A DNA stretch of 64,000 bases from Ricordea florida (taxonomy: Eukaryota > Cnidaria > Anthozoa > Corallimorpharia > Ricordeidae), in contig OX453280.1 in assembly GCA_949710005.1 (NCBI GenBank), positions 12,214,105 to 12,278,104 on the forward strand, read 5' to 3'. This document shows, piece by piece, positions 43,627-51,208 of the stretch (positions within the stretch are counted from its first letter, which is position 1; every line of letters begins with the position of its first letter). The translations under genes and the position numbers were made by a program. The notes under the pieces are model-generated. The model saw nothing but the letters and a program-made list of their open reading frames with translations. It did not search any database and was not told the origin of the DNA.

Positions 43627-44059
43627 GGTGAAAGATTTACATTTTCAACAATTAAAAAATATTGCAAAAGAGTTGAAAATAAAAGGAAGAACAAAAATGA
43701 ATAAAGAAGATTTAATTGAAAGTATTAAAAAATTTTCAGAGGAGGAAATCATTAATGAAATTAAAAAAGATGGTATTAATAATAAATATTATTGTATCCA
43801 TAAAAAGTGCAAATATTTTTGTAAAGAATGTTGTGGGTCACAATTATGTATACATAATAAAATTAAATATTGTTGTAAAGAATGTAAAGGATCAAAATTT
43901 TGTAAACACAAAATACAAAAAACACATTGTAAAGAATGTGGAGGATCTCAAATATGTGAACATGATAGACAGAGAACACATTGTAAAGAGTGTGGAGGAT
44001 CCCAAATATGCGAACATAGAAAACAGAAGGCACATTGTAAAGAATGTCGAAAAAAATGA
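43616..44059 (+). CDS. SAP-like domain plus tandem Cys/His zinc repeats (147 aa)
   Basis: I chose the ATG at 43616, inside the terminal repeat and 30 nt after the promoter box; the longer frame has no upstream ATG. Residues 9-39 look like a SAP/Rho-N type helix-turn-helix (LKNIAKELKIKGRTKMNKED), a fold that usually binds DNA or RNA. From residue 60 to the end an 18-residue unit repeats about 4.5 times: C-x-H-x6-C-x2-C-x5, with CKECGGSQICEH as its clearest form. Each unit probably binds zinc. Repeats of this kind occur in large DNA viruses of algae and protists and in EsV-1-7-type proteins. A nucleic-acid-binding regulator is a reasonable guess; the function is unknown. It is the first of four plus-strand genes that each carry the same promoter block. 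Confidence 0.85.
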   Translation: MEQEVKDLHFQQLKNIAKELKIKGRTKMNKEDLIESIKKFSEEEIINEIKKDGINNKYYCIHKKCKYFCKECCGSQLCIHNKIKYCCKECKGSKFCKHKIQKTHCKECGGSQICEHDRQRTHCKECGGSQICEHRKQKAHCKECRKK

Positions 44060-44066
44060 ATTATGA

Positions 44067-44075
44067 TTTAAATAT
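44067..44075 (+). promoter_or_regulatory. TTTAAATAT promoter box
   Basis: Within a block GAATTATGATTTAAATAT that recurs before the next two genes; 34 nt upstream of the ATG at 44101. Confidence 0.6.
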
Positions 44076-44100
44076 ATAAAATAAAATATAAAAAGTAATT

Positions 44101-44751
44101 ATGGAAATAATGATATATAGAGGATATACGGAAGGATTAACCTTTGATGAATATATGAACAATGGTATGCTTAGATTTAAGTATTTTAATGAAAAAAGAT
44201 TGGGTATTTATGATTTTTTAAAGTCGATTGAGAAAGATGTGTTAAAAAATATATCAAAAAATCGAAGTTTTATTATTGAAGATGAAGAAGAAAATGTGGA
44301 TTATAAATCTGGAGTTGTTTTTCGCATTTGTTGTTTTGGAAAGAATAATGAAGAAATTTTTTATGAGGATTTTGGTTTTCAATATATAATAGATTTGGAT
44401 TTTGATAAGGGTTTTTTATTAATTGATGATTTTATTAGGTTTGTGGACGAAAAAGTGTATTATGAAGCAGGTCCTATTGATTATGATGGTGATATTGGAA
44501 ATAATATTATTGGCTACACTTTTGATTTAATTAATATTATATTATTCACAAACCCATATAAAGTATTACATAAAAAAATTTTTTACAATGATCTACATGA
44601 TGATTTAATGAAAGTATTACATAAAAATAAATTCTACAAAGACTTGCATAATGATTTAATAGTTAAAGCATGGCATCCGAGTAGGTATTTAGATTGGTGT
44701 GTTGATATAGAGGAGTTAAAGTTTTTAAAAAAGTTTTGGGGAGAAGATTAA
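44101..44751 (+). CDS. Unknown acidic protein with C-terminal DWC motif, paralogue 1 (216 aa)
   Basis: I do not recognise a named family. The N-terminal part (FKYFNEKRLGIYDFLKSIEK, about residues 26-45) and the C-terminal part (KAWHPSRYLDWCVDIEE, about residues 189-205) match the next gene closely, so the two are tandem duplicates. This copy also has an internal duplication: the segment around VLHKKIFYNDLHDDLMK is followed by VLHKNKFYKDLHNDLIV. A W-x-P/K-x-R-x-x-x-W-C-x-x-x-E ending is seen in short proteins of giant DNA viruses, but I infer no function. No membrane segment. The start is set by the ATG 34 nt after the promoter box. Confidence 0.85.
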   Translation: MEIMIYRGYTEGLTFDEYMNNGMLRFKYFNEKRLGIYDFLKSIEKDVLKNISKNRSFIIEDEEENVDYKSGVVFRICCFGKNNEEIFYEDFGFQYIIDLDFDKGFLLIDDFIRFVDEKVYYEAGPIDYDGDIGNNIIGYTFDLINIILFTNPYKVLHKKIFYNDLHDDLMKVLHKNKFYKDLHNDLIVKAWHPSRYLDWCVDIEELKFLKKFWGED

Positions 44752-44778
44752 ATTATATAACAAAAAAATGAATTATGA

Positions 44779-44787
44779 TTTAAATAT
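44779..44787 (+). promoter_or_regulatory. TTTAAATAT promoter box
   Basis: Second copy of the GAATTATGATTTAAATAT block, 27 nt upstream of the ATG at 44806. Confidence 0.6.
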
Positions 44788-44805
44788 TTAAAATAAAATA
44801 TAAAA

Positions 44806-45366
44806 ATGAATATAAATAAAAAGATTGAGTTTAAATATCTTAATGAAAAAGAACTAGGTGTTCATGATTTTATGGAATCAATCAAGAAAGATTTGTTAAA
44901 AAAGATCTCAAGAACTCTTGGTTTTATTGATAAAAATAATGAGGAAATTTATTTTGAAGTTTCGTATATTAATAAGAATAATAATGAGATTTATTTTACT
45001 TTTTCTTATGATGTAAAGAATTTTTTCGCGAATGGGATGTTTAATGATAAGTTTATTAATGATATGATATACTATGTAAATAGAGAAGAAAACTATGATT
45101 ATGATATGGAATTTTTTTATGATGATGAAGATGATGATGATGAAGATGATGATGAACAGATGGAATATAATATTAATAATTTTATTATTGATTCGTTTGA
45201 AGCCGCGATAAAAATAGATGTTTATAAGTTAAAACATAAAAAGAAATTCTACAAAAAATTACACGATGGAATATTTGCTGTAGCATGGAACCAAAAAAGA
45301 TTTTTAGATTGGTGTCTTGATTTTGAGGAGTCAAGGGATTTGAAAGAACTTTTTGGAAAAAATTAA
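44806..45366 (+). CDS. Unknown acidic protein with C-terminal DWC motif, paralogue 2 (186 aa)
   Basis: Paralogue of the gene before it, with matching N-terminal FKYLNEKELGVHDF and C-terminal AWNQKRFLDWCLDFEE. The middle differs: a run of Asp/Glu encoded by GATGAT repeats (about residues 104-117) replaces the corresponding segment, and only one copy of the HKK-FY-LHD segment is present. The two genes share the same upstream block, so gene and promoter were duplicated together. No known domain or membrane segment; likely cytoplasmic or nuclear. Confidence 0.85.
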   Translation: MNINKKIEFKYLNEKELGVHDFMESIKKDLLKKISRTLGFIDKNNEEIYFEVSYINKNNNEIYFTFSYDVKNFFANGMFNDKFINDMIYYVNREENYDYDMEFFYDDEDDDDEDDDEQMEYNINNFIIDSFEAAIKIDVYKLKHKKKFYKKLHDGIFAVAWNQKRFLDWCLDFEESRDLKELFGKN

Positions 45367-45381
45367 AAAAATGAATTATGA

Positions 45382-45390
45382 TTTAAATAT
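45382..45390 (+). promoter_or_regulatory. TTTAAATAT promoter box
   Basis: Third copy of the GAATTATGATTTAAATAT block, 30 nt upstream of the ATG at 45412. Confidence 0.6.
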
Positions 45391-45411
45391 TTTAAAATAA
45401 AATAAAAAATA

Positions 45412-45740
45412 ATGAATAAAGAAGATCAACAATATAAAATTATTAAATATAGTAAAAAGGATTTAATAGATCAGTTAAAAAAAATGGAATAAAAGATATT
45501 AATTATATTGCTGTTAATAATGTATTAAATAAATTGAATAAAAAATATGGAGGAGATAAAGTAACTACATTAGAAGAACTTCAAGAAGATATGAAAAAAC
45601 AAAGGGATAAAGCAGCTAAGGCATATGGAATAGAAAACGATCCTAATATAAGCGATGAAGAAATGTTGAAAAAACTAAGTTCAAAGTATAATGACTTTAA
45701 AGAAAATTCATTATATGGGAAAATGATGGAAGATAAATAA
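45412..45740 (+). pseudogene. Short gene ending in a DNA-polymerase motif-B-like peptide, frameshifted
   Basis: Reading from the ATG at 45412 stops after 26 codons, but the neighbouring frame is open from just there to 45740 and has coding character. The change of frame lies at an A8 run (45477-45484) that seems one A short. The N-terminal part (KKDLIDQL) is lysine-rich and may be SAP-like. The last residues, ENSLYGKMMEDK, closely match the motif-B segment NSFYGKMIEDK (residues 1028-1038) of this element's own polymerase. The stop follows immediately, so no palm domain is present. It could be a captured polymerase fragment or a chance match in a short protein. Confidence 0.55.
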
Positions 45741-45832
45741 AAGATGCAGTATATTGATTTGAAGAGTTAATATATTAGAAATAATTATGTTATATAACCT
45801 AAATAATGGTTACATAACAAAATACGCGAAAT

Positions 45833-46468
45833 TTATCTAAATCTTAAACTAAAAGTTATGGGAGAACCCTTAAGATCAAGTTTTTTCCATTCATTGTCTA
45901 ATATGGTTAAATCAAAGTGGTTTATGACACTCTCATATTTTTGAATTGGAATTGTTGGATAATCCTTTGAGGGTATGTTTGCAAGTAGGGTTGATGGTGA
46001 GAGTTTCACAAGTTCTCCATATTTTGTTTTATTCATATATGAAGACTTATTATCAACTATACTACACATAAGTCTCACCGGTTCCTTAATCTGTATATTT
46101 ATAGGGTATAATTTACCGGGATTTATGATTTCAGGCACCCCCAAACCAATCGACAAAGCTCTAGTAAGTTTAACGTTAAAGTTCTTATTTGAATATAGAT
46201 AGTCAACAGTATCAGTCTCAATTATTGTTATCTTTTCCCTAGCCGGATCATTAAAAAAGATCGATTGAATATTACGAAGAGAATATGTACCCGGTTCAAT
46301 TATTATGAAGCCAAGATTCCTATCATTTAATAATATCTGCTGATCCTTGAAATTAATCAATCTTTTAGTTTTAATATTACAATCCAGGAGCTGTATCTCA
46401 CTAATATTTTTAAGCGGGGGCTCTAAATAAATCCTTGTTTCAGGCTCATACATGGTAATACTCAACAT
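45833..46468 (-). CDS. Probable minor capsid (penton-like) jelly-roll protein (211 aa)
   Basis: A beta-rich protein without membrane segments. Short hydrophobic strands alternate throughout, and the C terminus (FDLTILDNEWKKLDLKGSPI, then TFSLRFR) has the form of the closing strands of single jelly-roll capsid proteins of Polintons and related viruses. Size and position fit the penton/minor capsid protein. It opens with MLSITMYEPETRIYLEPPLK; the ATG at 46468 stands 27 nt after the box at 46495-46503. The assignment is by fold-like pattern, composition and context, so a different virion protein is possible. It converges on the plus-strand genes, with about 90 bp of AT-rich spacer between the stops. 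Confidence 0.6.
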   Translation of the reverse strand: MLSITMYEPETRIYLEPPLKNISEIQLLDCNIKTKRLINFKDQQILLNDRNLGFIIIEPGTYSLRNIQSIFFNDPAREKITIIETDTVDYLYSNKNFNVKLTRALSIGLGVPEIINPGKLYPINIQIKEPVRLMCSIVDNKSSYMNKTKYGELVKLSPSTLLANIPSKDYPTIPIQKYESVINHFDLTILDNEWKKLDLKGSPITFSLRFR

Positions 46469-46710
46469 TTTTTTTGTTTGGTTACTTTATATTCATCTTT
46501 AAACCGGCTACGCCGTAATTTGCATTGACGTAATCACATTCCTGAGCGACGTTAGAAACCGGCCTTTTAAAAGTAAACATAAAATCTACTTTTCAATTTC
46601 AAAACCACTTTACGTTTTGCTTGTTGCTATGTCGCAAAAGTATGCAATCTATTGTTCTACACGTGAACATTAATTTGCAAACAATCATAATCACGTGAAA
46701 TACTCATGAA
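46469..46710. promoter_or_regulatory. Longest intergenic region of the Polinton, CpG-containing
   Basis: 240 bp without an ORF, less AT-rich than the rest. It holds the box ATCTTTAAA (46495-46503, minus strand) of the minor capsid gene, ACCGGCTACGCCG and TTGACGTAATCAC elements, and two TCACGTGA/ACACGTGA sites about 33 bp apart (near 46660 and 46692). It could hold the 3' end and terminator of the gene to its right, extra promoter elements, or an origin. Nothing in the sequence settles this. Confidence 0.4.
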
Positions 46711-48273
46711 CTACCGAAATAGATACCACGCTAATCCACCACCTACAATTATAAATGCTAATATATTCTTTTCATGTTGCGTTGAGTCAATATCAGCGGA
46801 TCTTTTTTCCTGTTTCATAGAGTCTGTTTTCGTTGAGATTTTTGGCGCCTTAGTTTCAGTTCCCCTTTCCAGGAGAATATGAGGTAACTTTAACTTTGAA
46901 GATCCTAAGTTATGAATTATTCCAACTTTTTTTGTTTCAGTGTTTAGGGAATTATTCACACCAAAATTCATATCATTACTCGCTTTCATAAGTTTGTTGT
47001 TAAAACCTGTTACGCTTTCAGTATTGATTATCATATTACTCGGCATCAACCACACACCAGGAGCAACAGCTAAATCAAGCCGTAATTTCGCTTCTTGAAC
47101 AGCTAATTGATACCTTTGGATAGAACTAGAAATGTCATTCTCAATCACACTACTTTCAAATAAAGCCAAGAATTCTTGTTGTGTCTCAATCGCGCCACCA
47201 CCATTACCATAAATCGAGTTTCTTGTGTTAACTTGTGCGCCTAATATACAATAGACAAAAGCTTCAGCAGATCGATTTAATCTACCAAGTCCAGCTTTAG
47301 TGAGCCCATGTCCTCTTGTAGGGATAAACCAAGCATATTTGAAATCAGCAAAGTCGTCATTGCGTATAAATGAAATGAGATTACCCTTTTCTTTCTTACC
47401 TCCTTCATCAGCGAATTTATTTCCTTCACCAGGCCATTGATCTGCTTCAACATCATAATTTCTTACTATATGTACATTTTGATATCCACCACCTTTTCCA
47501 TGATATCCTGCACCATAATCAAGAAATATATCACCCAATCCCCAATTTCTTCCTCCTTTCCATCTAAAATCGGAATTATTACTAATCCCAAATTCAGCGC
47601 ACAAACGTTGATATGCAACTTTACTAAAAGGATTATTATTTATCACAAAAGGTTGCTCATCAGGTAAAGGTAGTTTCAATTCATATAATATCCTCCTTAT
47701 TGTGAAATATATATGAAACTTAATAAAGCTATTTACTACTTTGGGATAATTTAAGCTTTCAAAAGGACTTATTCCACAACCAGATGTTGCACACCAAACT
47801 GCAAAGTTAAGTTGTTGAGGCCAATAATTCATATCAGGAGCATTCAACCATTTTCTACTTTTTTTTCCAAATTTGAAAGTAACTACTTGATTGGTAAAAA
47901 CATTACGCATCTTTGCTGTGAATTTCTTCGTATTTGAAACGTATATATCAAGTAAGGTTAGCATTTTTGTTATATCGCTTGTAAAATCATCAAAATTAAC
48001 AGCTGGTATTGGATAAGATCTATTTGTTAATGTTAAACTTTCAGGAAATGAACTAAATTCTTCGGCATTCACCCCCAAATCTTTCCATAAAAGTCTTTTC
48101 ATATTAGGCGATATATCATCAGTCCATGTTTTTCCAGTAGGATCATCATTTGTCATTACAGTTATACCATTATATTTCCACTTAATATATCCTCCATACG
48201 AATCAGACACAAATGAAAATTTATCAAGATTAGCACTTGGGTACCTATTTTTGAAATCATTGAATAATGACAT
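46711..48273 (-). CDS. Large virion-type protein with C-terminal membrane anchor (520 aa)
   Basis: The second-largest protein of the element. Its central part has a conserved-looking Trp/Cys segment (NYWPQQLNFAVWCATSGCGI, about residues 148-167), a Gly-rich stretch and a PGVWLMPSNMIINTES segment. The last ~18 residues (ILAFIIVGGGLAWYLF) form a membrane helix at the extreme C terminus, with the bulk of the protein on one side. Proteins of this type lie beside the capsid genes in animal Polintons; the role is not established. I looked for an adenain-type His-Asp/Glu-Cys arrangement here and did not find a convincing one. The promoter box TTTAAAAGC is 21-29 nt upstream. Confidence 0.75.
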   Translation of the reverse strand: MSLFNDFKNRYPSANLDKFSFVSDSYGGYIKWKYNGITVMTNDDPTGKTWTDDISPNMKRLLWKDLGVNAEEFSSFPESLTLTNRSYPIPAVNFDDFTSDITKMLTLLDIYVSNTKKFTAKMRNVFTNQVVTFKFGKKSRKWLNAPDMNYWPQQLNFAVWCATSGCGISPFESLNYPKVVNSFIKFHIYFTIRRILYELKLPLPDEQPFVINNNPFSKVAYQRLCAEFGISNNSDFRWKGGRNWGLGDIFLDYGAGYHGKGGGYQNVHIVRNYDVEADQWPGEGNKFADEGGKKEKGNLISFIRNDDFADFKYAWFIPTRGHGLTKAGLGRLNRSAEAFVYCILGAQVNTRNSIYGNGGGAIETQQEFLALFESSVIENDISSSIQRYQLAVQEAKLRLDLAVAPGVWLMPSNMIINTESVTGFNNKLMKASNDMNFGVNNSLNTETKKVGIIHNLGSSKLKLPHILLERGTETKAPKISTKTDSMKQEKRSADIDSTQHEKNILAFIIVGGGLAWYLFR

Positions 48274-48293
48274 TTTTTTGTTAATAACATGTT

Positions 48294-48302
48294 GCTTTTA
48301 AA
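48294..48302 (-). promoter_or_regulatory. TTTAAAAGC promoter box
   Basis: Its distal end is 29 nt upstream of the ATG at 48273. A variant of the element-wide box with A instead of G at position 7. Confidence 0.5.
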
Positions 48303-48365
48303 TAAACTCTTTCCTAACACCAGCAAAACAATTAAATCCTACATCAGTTCTCTCATATGAAATTT

Positions 48366-48962
48366 TCAGCGATCTCGACTTACCAATTCCTTTAATATTT
48401 CCTCTCGAACCTCTGTTCTTATCTGATTCATATTTAAGTTTTTTTCTGTATCTTTCCTGGTTTTTTGACGGATTTCCATTTTTAGTTTTTCAAACTTGTC
48501 CACTTCTGATAAAATTAGAGAAAATTCTTGGTCAGATATTGTATTATCTTTCAGTGCTTTTGAAACCAAGTCGTGAATAGTGTTTACTTTTGCTTTTGCG
48601 AGAGAAACGGTCTGTTCATGTTTACTAACTTTATGAGAAAGTCGTTTAGAAGCAGAACCGAATCCAACCGATATTACCCCACAAAATCCACCAAAAACAC
48701 CTAATGGTATTCCAACAACAGCACCAAAACCAGTAAGAGAGGTTCCGAGTCCACTTGCAGATAGGATAACTGAAAATATACCACTACAAACACTTATTTT
48801 TGTAAATATTCCTCTAGCTCGATTATACTTTTTCCTAACATCCTCATAATGTTTAATTTCCTTTTGAAGATTATTTAGTACTTCACAGGACTTTTGTAGT
48901 CTGAAATTATTTGGATCACCATTCATAGGTAATTGCGGATAAATTCCCTTGTAGTCATCCAT
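48366..48962 (-). CDS. Membrane protein with glycine-rich hydrophobic hairpin (198 aa)
   Basis: Residues 52-103 are strongly hydrophobic and rich in Gly, Ser and Ala, long enough for two membrane passes. On both sides are charged helical segments: LNNLQKEIKHYEDVRKKYNR before and a coiled-coil-like tail of Lys/Glu after. The element's virion-type gene block surrounds it, and genes of this shape recur in cnidarian Polintons. A structural membrane or membrane-remodelling role is inferred. The ATG at 48962 is 34 nt from the box at 48988-48996; an ATG nearer the box is out of frame and opens only a very short reading frame. Confidence 0.75.
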   Translation of the reverse strand: MDDYKGIYPQLPMNGDPNNFRLQKSCEVLNNLQKEIKHYEDVRKKYNRARGIFTKISVCSGIFSVILSASGLGTSLTGFGAVVGIPLGVFGGFCGVISVGFGSASKRLSHKVSKHEQTVSLAKAKVNTIHDLVSKALKDNTISDQEFSLILSEVDKFEKLKMEIRQKTRKDTEKNLNMNQIRTEVREEILKELVSRDR

Positions 48963-48987
48963 ATTGTATTTTACTGATCAACATGAT

Positions 48988-48996
48988 ATCTTTAAA
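48988..48996 (-). promoter_or_regulatory. TTTAAAGAT promoter box
   Basis: 34 nt upstream of the ATG at 48962. Downstream it carries GATCAGTAAAAT, shared with two other minus-strand genes. Confidence 0.65.
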
Positions 48997-49000
48997 TTTG

Positions 49001-50244
49001 TTAATTTCTCTTTTTTACACTTGTTCCTCCTTTTAGTCGGTCCACAAAATATAGAACCACAGCCATTATCAAAAGCCAAGCATTCTTACCTAAAAGCTAA
49101 TTACCTCACCCGCTGTTTTGAACAAAAAGCTTACAATCGCTCCAACCATTCCTGGTAATATTTCACCGAGTTTCTTACCAAGAGCTTTCAATCCATTTCC
49201 AACACCTTTACCTAATGTGGATATACCTTTAGAAAGATTAGAAACTATAACACCAATGACCACCCCTACAGCACTTACAACTGCAAATACTGTAAAACCA
49301 TACTTTTTGAAGATAGCCTTTACACGCTCTCGTAATGGTAGATTTTTAAGTATTTCTTCATTTTTACTCTCAATCTCAGCTATTTGTTCTTCATTTGAGA
49401 TTATATTTCTTCTCATTAATTCTCTTGTTTTTTCAATCTCAGATTGTAATCGTTCATTACTTCGTTCTAACATTGGTAAATTTGACTGCCCCTTCTTATT
49501 TTTTTCAAGTTCATCTTTGTATTGATTTGATTTACTTCTAAGTTCATCAATCTGTGATTTAGCTAACATCTTATGTTTATCAGACGCGTCTAAATAGCTT
49601 TCAAGTTTCGCAATTTTTGTTTGTTGTTGTTCTATGATTCTAATCTTCTCTTTATCATTTGTTTCACTTGAAAAAAATTGTCCCATATCCTTTTCAAATT
49701 TTTCTAATTCGAGTTTTAACTCAGCTATTACATTTTCTAAATCCCTAATTTTTTTATTATCTTCCTCCTTTTGTGATAAAAGATTATTTCTTTCTTTAAG
49801 AATGCTTTCATAATCAGCACCTAGAGCTTTTTTGATTGTATCATTAAGTTCATTATTCAATTTGTCCCCTTTGAATAATGAGTAAGTTTTTGCGTTTTCC
49901 CTATCCAATTTTACTTTTAATACCCCATATTCATCATACCAATGAAAAAACTGTGATGTGTCTGCATTAGGAAATAATGATTTAATTTCATCTCCAGATT
50001 CATCTTTATTTTTTTCACGTTCCCAAATAATATTTTTTGGTGATTTAGGTCTTGCCCCCTCACTCTCATATTCCCTACCGCCAAACGATGTTTCTGCCTC
50101 ACCATCATCATCAGGGTTAATTACCCTAGTTGTTGATGATATTGGATTCATTTCAAGCTCTTCTACATCATCATTCTCATCATCATCATTATAATCTCGA
50201 CTCAATAGTGGAGTTTTTTCTGATTCTGCCATGATTTTACTCAT
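49001..50244 (-). pseudogene. Coiled-coil protein with C-terminal membrane segments, one-base frameshift near the end
   Basis: The start is either ATG 50244 or, more likely, 50232 (MAESEKTPLL), which gives the usual ~31-nt distance from the box. Order: acidic N terminus with an Asp/Glu stretch, a basic proline-containing linker, a long coiled coil (about residues 145-300), then hydrophobic segments around 317-335 and 361-378 separated by a Gly/Lys-rich stretch. The frame stops at 49090 in mid-segment. The neighbouring frame continues with a further hydrophobic helix and basic tail to a TAA at 49001-49003, just before the next promoter box, as for the other genes. The change of frame is at an A4 run (plus strand 49092-49095). 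Fibre, spike or membrane-tether roles are possible; none is shown. Confidence 0.7.
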
Positions 50245-50253
50245 CAGTAAGAA

Positions 50254-50262
50254 ATCTTTAGA
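50254..50262 (-). promoter_or_regulatory. TCTAAAGAT promoter box
   Basis: Followed by TTCTTACTGATGAGTAAAAT, nearly identical to the sequence after the box of the 72-aa gene (51200-51208). About 31 nt from the ATG at 50232. Confidence 0.6.
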
Positions 50263-50308
50263 CCTAAAAGTTATGTTTGTAAATTATTTAAATAAAAAAA
50301 AAAAAAAA

Positions 50309-50515
50309 ATGGAAATAAAAGATATTACTGAACATATTAGTTTTAATAACATAAGAAAAATGTTTAATGAAGGAATAATTACACAAAATAACCTTGTTTT
50401 TTTAAAAAATCTAACTTATAATTTAAAAGATAAAGATCAAAAAGAATTACTTAAATTAATTATAAATGACGATAAAAAAAGAAAATTAATAAAAATTATT
50501 TTAGATAGTATTTAA
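50309..50515 (+). CDS. Small unknown protein (68 aa)
   Basis: ATG at 50309 after TATTTAAATAAAA and a long A run. It starts MEIKDITEHI; it is lysine- and isoleucine-rich and predicted helical, with no Cys/His or membrane segment. It is transcribed against its neighbours, with AT-rich codon use like the left-end plus-strand genes. The upstream TTTAAAT resembles the boxes of those genes. Small size and AT richness make this less certain than the neighbours. Confidence 0.55.
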   Translation: MEIKDITEHISFNNIRKMFNEGIITQNNLVFLKNLTYNLKDKDQKELLKLIINDDKKRKLIKIILDSI

Positions 50516-50562
50516 ATTTTTAAATAACAATTTAATTATAAAACAATTAATGTTTTTATAAT

Positions 50563-50955
50563 TTAAAAGAATTTACTAGCTGCATACCCCAACGCCAACA
50601 TTCCCCCACCAACATATGTCATTTCACCCATCTTTTGATTGTTACTAGGTCTATAATAATCACTAAATTTTGGTTCGTGCATTTCAGCGTACAATTCTAA
50701 TGATTCATCAGTTTTTGAAAGATTTTTTGATGCTTGGTATTTTTCATCTTTTTGTTTCATTTTCCAATCAATTAGTTTCTGTCTTTTTTCTTGATATTCA
50801 GCGTAATCTTTTTGATATTTTTCTAATGCTTTATCGTGTCGTATTCTTTCTGTATCTGTTTTATCACCTGAGAGATATTTTGCAAGATATGATCCACCAA
50901 CAAAGGCGGTTGCATTTAATACAGCTCCACCTAACATCATTGCTATTGTTGCCAT
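50563..50955 (-). CDS. Small membrane protein with charged middle (130 aa)
   Basis: Hydrophobic Gly/Ala-rich segment at residues 4-28, then a strongly charged helical middle (ERIRHDKALEKYQKDYAEYQ), and a second hydrophobic segment at the C terminus (about 112-130). The ATG lies 2 bp after the stop of the 72-aa gene and has no box of its own, so the two are probably expressed from one transcript. It belongs to the small membrane-protein cluster seen beside ATPase and capsid genes in animal Polintons. A virion role is inferred from context. Confidence 0.75.
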   Translation of the reverse strand: MATIAMMLGGAVLNATAFVGGSYLAKYLSGDKTDTERIRHDKALEKYQKDYAEYQEKRQKLIDWKMKQKDEKYQASKNLSKTDESLELYAEMHEPKFSDYYRPSNNQKMGEMTYVGGGMLALGYAASKFF

Positions 50956-50957
50956 AA

Positions 50958-51176
50958 TTATTTTGGTAAAATATTTTGATCCTCTAAATATGTTTTTAGA
51001 TACATACTACCCGACAATACAACCACCCATTTTGCATAATTTGTAATACTTGAGGATGGGTCATTCATAAATGATTCTCTCATTGCTTTTTTAGCTACAT
51101 ATCCAACTCCAGCTGCTAACCCAATAAGTACTGCAGAATCAGTAACAGTTTTCACAAGTTTGTTTTCAGTTGACAT
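50958..51176 (-). CDS. Small membrane protein (72 aa)
   Basis: Two hydrophobic stretches (about residues 13-28 and 48-62) with a polar loop containing NDPSSSITNYAK, ending DQNILPK. The pattern fits a two-pass membrane protein. It is the first gene of a two-gene unit with the 130-aa protein. The box TTTAAAGGT (51200-51208) directly follows the TGA of the gene upstream and is 32 nt from this ATG. Confidence 0.75.
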   Translation of the reverse strand: MSTENKLVKTVTDSAVLIGLAAGVGYVAKKAMRESFMNDPSSSITNYAKWVVVLSGSMYLKTYLEDQNILPK

Positions 51177-51199
51177 AATTTTTACTGTATCAGTAAGAA

Positions 51200-51208
51200 A
51201 CCTTTAAA
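51200..51208 (-). promoter_or_regulatory. TTTAAAGGT promoter box abutting a stop codon
   Basis: Reads TGATTTAAAGG, where TGA is the stop of the 135-aa gene. Then TTCTTACTGAT and AGTAAAA, as before the gene starting at 50232. Confidence 0.65.

Noticed and set aside
46711-48273. Adenain-like maturation protease in the 520-aa protein
   Set aside because: No convincing His-Asp/Glu-Cys arrangement; the Cys-containing NFAVWCATSGCGI segment lacks a matching histidine motif.
49118-49525. Plus-strand ORF opposite the coiled-coil gene
   Set aside because: A shadow frame without promoter box; the minus-strand gene explains the region.
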